Assembly (NCBI GenBank): GCA_035542575.1
Contig: DATKLE010000139.1
Location: forward strand, 1 to 64,000
Direction of reading: 5' to 3'
Length of the DNA stretch: 64,000 nucleotides
Source: JAIQET01 sp035542575
Lineage (GTDB): Bacteria; Acidobacteriota; Terriglobia; Terriglobales; Acidobacteriaceae
This document shows positions 62,283 to 64,000 of this stretch, in pieces. Under the pieces are notes generated by a model, which saw only the letters and a program-made list of their open reading frames with translations, searched no databases and was not told the origin of the DNA. The first letter of the stretch is position 1. Each line of letters begins with the position of its first letter. The translations under genes and the position numbers were made by a program.

Positions 62283-62623
62283 CCATGAAGTGCAGCAACC
62301 GTCAGGTCGATGGCGTCACCATCGTGGACTGCAGCGGCCGTATCACGCTGGGTGAAGGCAGCGTCATCCTGCGCGACACCGTCCGCGAACTACTCGCCAA
62401 GGGGCAGAAGAAAATTCTGCTGAACCTTGCCGATGTGAACTACATCGACAGCTCGGGTATCGGCGAGCTGGTCAGCGCCTTTACCACCGTGCGCAACCAG
62501 GGCGGCGAACTCAAGCTGCTCAACCTCACCAAGAAAGTGCACGATCTGTTGCAGATCACCAAGCTGTATACCGTCTTTGACGTGAAAGAGGAAGAGGCGG
62601 CGGCCGTCAAGGCGTTCGGCTGA
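62279..62623 (+). CDS. STAS-domain anti-sigma-factor antagonist
   Basis: A 114-residue STAS protein from GTG 62279, overlapping the RsbW-like stop (GTGA). The phosphorylation site is conserved: NLADVNYIDSSGIGELVSAF, where the Ser of DSSG is the usual kinase target. The rest (VDGVTIVDCSGRITLGEG, LKLLNLTKKVHDLLQITKL) is the standard SpoIIAA/RsbV fold. In its unphosphorylated form it would bind the kinase and free its sigma factor. It completes a partner-switch pair with the gene before it. Confidence 0.93.
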   Translation: MTMKCSNRQVDGVTIVDCSGRITLGEGSVILRDTVRELLAKGQKKILLNLADVNYIDSSGIGELVSAFTTVRNQGGELKLLNLTKKVHDLLQITKLYTVFDVKEEEAAAVKAFG

Positions 62624-62794
62624 GGATGGGATCGCCCGGGGGCGGAGGTTCTCCCGCCCTTCGGGCCTTCTTGATTCTTCCGCCCGGTCCCCCGGGTGCG
62701 CCGGCGGCTGCCAGCCAAGAAGAGACAGGGGTGTGCAAGTACAGACGGAAGAACCGGTCGGGACCATGCACCGCAGCAGTGACCGCCCGGTACC

Positions 62795-64000
62795 CTACTT
62801 TTCCATGTCTGATGCCCAGTTAAGCAGAACCGAGAGCGGCGCCGTTTCGGCTTCATCCAGCTTGGTGGTAATCAGGAATCGCTGCCCGTCGGGACTCACG
62901 TCATAGGAGAACAAGTCAAAAGAGGCAATCGGCTGCCGGCGGTGGGTCTGAAACAGCGTTACCGGTGAGCCGGACTCGAAGCTGGCCCCTGCGATGATCG
63001 GTACCGCCATCATCTTTCCGTCCGGCGAGAGATAGAACAACTCCTTCCCGTCCCTTCGCCAACGGGGTTCTTGCCCTCCCCCACTCGACACTTGCCACTT
63101 GCTGGTCATGTTGGGAAACGGAGAAACATAGATCTCCATACCACCGGACTCATTGGAGGAATAGGCGATCCAGCGGCCATCGGGGGAGAACTGAGCGCTG
63201 CGCACGACCCACTTGGGTTGCAACAGCGGCTTCAGCGTGCGCTCCGGCCAAGTCAGATACCAGAGCTCGTTTGTCTCTCGAACCAGGATATTCTTACCGT
63301 CGCGTGACCAGTCGAGGGCGCTGAACTGTGCCGTGCTCCCAGCCGCGATCTCTTCATCCGAGCCGGACCCGTCGGCATTTTTCAGATAGAGGCGGAAGAT
63401 GAGGCTGCGATTGGAGCTGGTGACGAGTTGTTTGCCATCGGGGCTCCAAACCGGAGTCATATCCAGGGCCGGATCGAAGGTCAAGCGGGCCGTGGCATCA
63501 CGAGCCGGGTCCAGCACCCATACGTCCACGTTCCGTCCATCCGGATCGGTCTGGTCGGTGGCGACCCGGCGTCCATCGGGTGAAAGCTGCAAGTTGTCGT
63601 ACCACGCGGTCCTGCCGACTGTACCCACCTGTTTCCCGCTTCGGTCAAACCATCTCAACTGCGACTGATAGACACCCTTGCCCGCCTGCGTGACCAGAAC
63701 TCCCCCGCCCGAAACATCGAAGACCAGTCGGTACACCTGCGGGAAATACAGCACCTCGTCGCTCAAGGTGTGGGGCTCTCCGCTGAGCTGAAACCGCCGA
63801 AGATCGAAGGCTTGCGCCACCAGTGTCCTGTCACGCAGATAAAGCAGGTAGCCGGGCTGCGCATAGGTGGCGTTGGCGTTCGTGCTCACGACAAAGTCCT
63901 TCTCGGTGGAATCGAGAGAGCCCACAAAAATCGCGTTAATTCCCGGCCTTCCGCTGAAATTGGCCGCCATGTATAGAAATTGCTTGCCGTCGGGGAGAAA
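62795..64000 (-). CDS. PD40/TolB-like beta-propeller protein, C-terminal part (runs off window)
   Basis: The frame is still open at the right edge: codons before Met 63970 read FSPDGKQFLY, so the start lies outside. About 401 residues are visible, made of PD40 repeats such as LQLSPDGRRVA, PVWSPDGKQLVTSS, AQFSPDGRWIAYSS and YDVSPDGQRFLI. The end is ETAPLSVLLNWASDMEK. This matches the C-terminus of acidobacterial proteins in which a Ser/Thr protein kinase domain or a winged-helix precedes a TolB-like propeller. The N-terminal part is not seen, so which of these it is stays open. Confidence 0.82.
   Translation of the reverse strand, partial: FLPDGKQFLYMAANFSGRPGINAIFVGSLDSTEKDFVVSTNANATYAQPGYLLYLRDRTLVAQAFDLRRFQLSGEPHTLSDEVLYFPQVYRLVFDVSGGGVLVTQAGKGVYQSQLRWFDRSGKQVGTVGRTAWYDNLQLSPDGRRVATDQTDPDGRNVDVWVLDPARDATARLTFDPALDMTPVWSPDGKQLVTSSNRSLIFRLYLKNADGSGSDEEIAAGSTAQFSALDWSRDGKNILVRETNELWYLTWPERTLKPLLQPKWVVRSAQFSPDGRWIAYSSNESGGMEIYVSPFPNMTSKWQVSSGGGQEPRWRRDGKELFYLSPDGKMMAVPIIAGASFESGSPVTLFQTHRRQPIASFDLFSYDVSPDGQRFLITTKLDEAETAPLSVLLNWASDMEK

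Overview
The window is a GC-rich bacterial chromosome segment with about 58 protein genes or gene remnants and one tRNA. It has no rRNA, CRISPR array, transposase or phage gene. Gene content points to an acidobacterium of the Terriglobia type. The signs are many secreted peptidases and amidases, PD40/tricorn-type beta-propeller proteins at both edges, a carboxylic cNMP-thioredoxin-reductase fusion, and dispersed palindromic repeats built on GTCATCCTGAG...GAAGGATC. This placement is inferred from protein resemblance and repeat style, not from a marker-gene tree.

Layout. 1-4.1 kb: start of a tricorn-like protein, a REC-PilZ-PilZ protein, two small genes and ribBA, whose GTP cyclohydrolase II half looks degenerate. 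4.2-4.5 kb: two repeat elements with terminal inverted repeats. 4.6-5.4 kb: a zinc-ribbon-like protein and a MerR regulator with a clear promoter and two palindromic sites. 5.5-8.8 kb (minus strand): a tight five-gene operon of GT2 glycosyltransferase, two PTPS paralogues, folE and an SDR reductase, which reads as a dedicated tetrahydropterin pathway. 8.9-15.4 kb: TlpA-like lipoprotein, membrane-TPR protein, thiO, a small secreted protein and an M20 dipeptidase. 15.4-19.3 kb: smc with an acidic head-domain insert. 19.4-24.1 kb: TonB-dependent receptor, YfiR and a membrane GGDEF-EAL protein, a likely envelope-to-c-di-GMP circuit. 24.3-26.2 kb: purC, cvpA and a Fis-type HTH protein.

26.2-27.9 kb holds a cNMP/FAD-oxidoreductase fusion gene broken by at least three frame shifts. 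28-35 kb: chloroperoxidase-like hydrolase, membrane protein, TPR protein, SDR, zinc-ribbon, YtxH and DUF948-like proteins, and a Tat-exported amidase. 35.4 kb: tRNA-Arg(CCU). 35.6-43 kb: porin, P1 peptidase, nitroreductase-like protein, a patatin-type membrane lipase gene cut by one in-frame TGA, and a secreted unknown. 43.2-56.3 kb: DUF885 remnant, M28-PDZ peptidase, metH, nuoI, a UbiD decarboxylase, an S12 serine hydrolase, an amidohydrolase lacking its metal ligands, and a secreted serpin. 56.4-64 kb: FabF-like synthase, DinB protein, alpha/beta hydrolase, ABM-like protein, PRC-MgtE_N-CBS protein, an RsbW/STAS pair and the end of a PD40 protein.

The strongest candidates for something new are the pterin operon with coupled glycosyltransferase, the TonB-YfiR-GGDEF/EAL operon, the MITE/BIME-like repeats with interchangeable hairpins, and the degenerate-domain enzymes. 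Several frame lesions (about 21.56, 27.3-27.6, 39.87 and 43.35 kb) may be real decay or assembly error, and only read data can tell.
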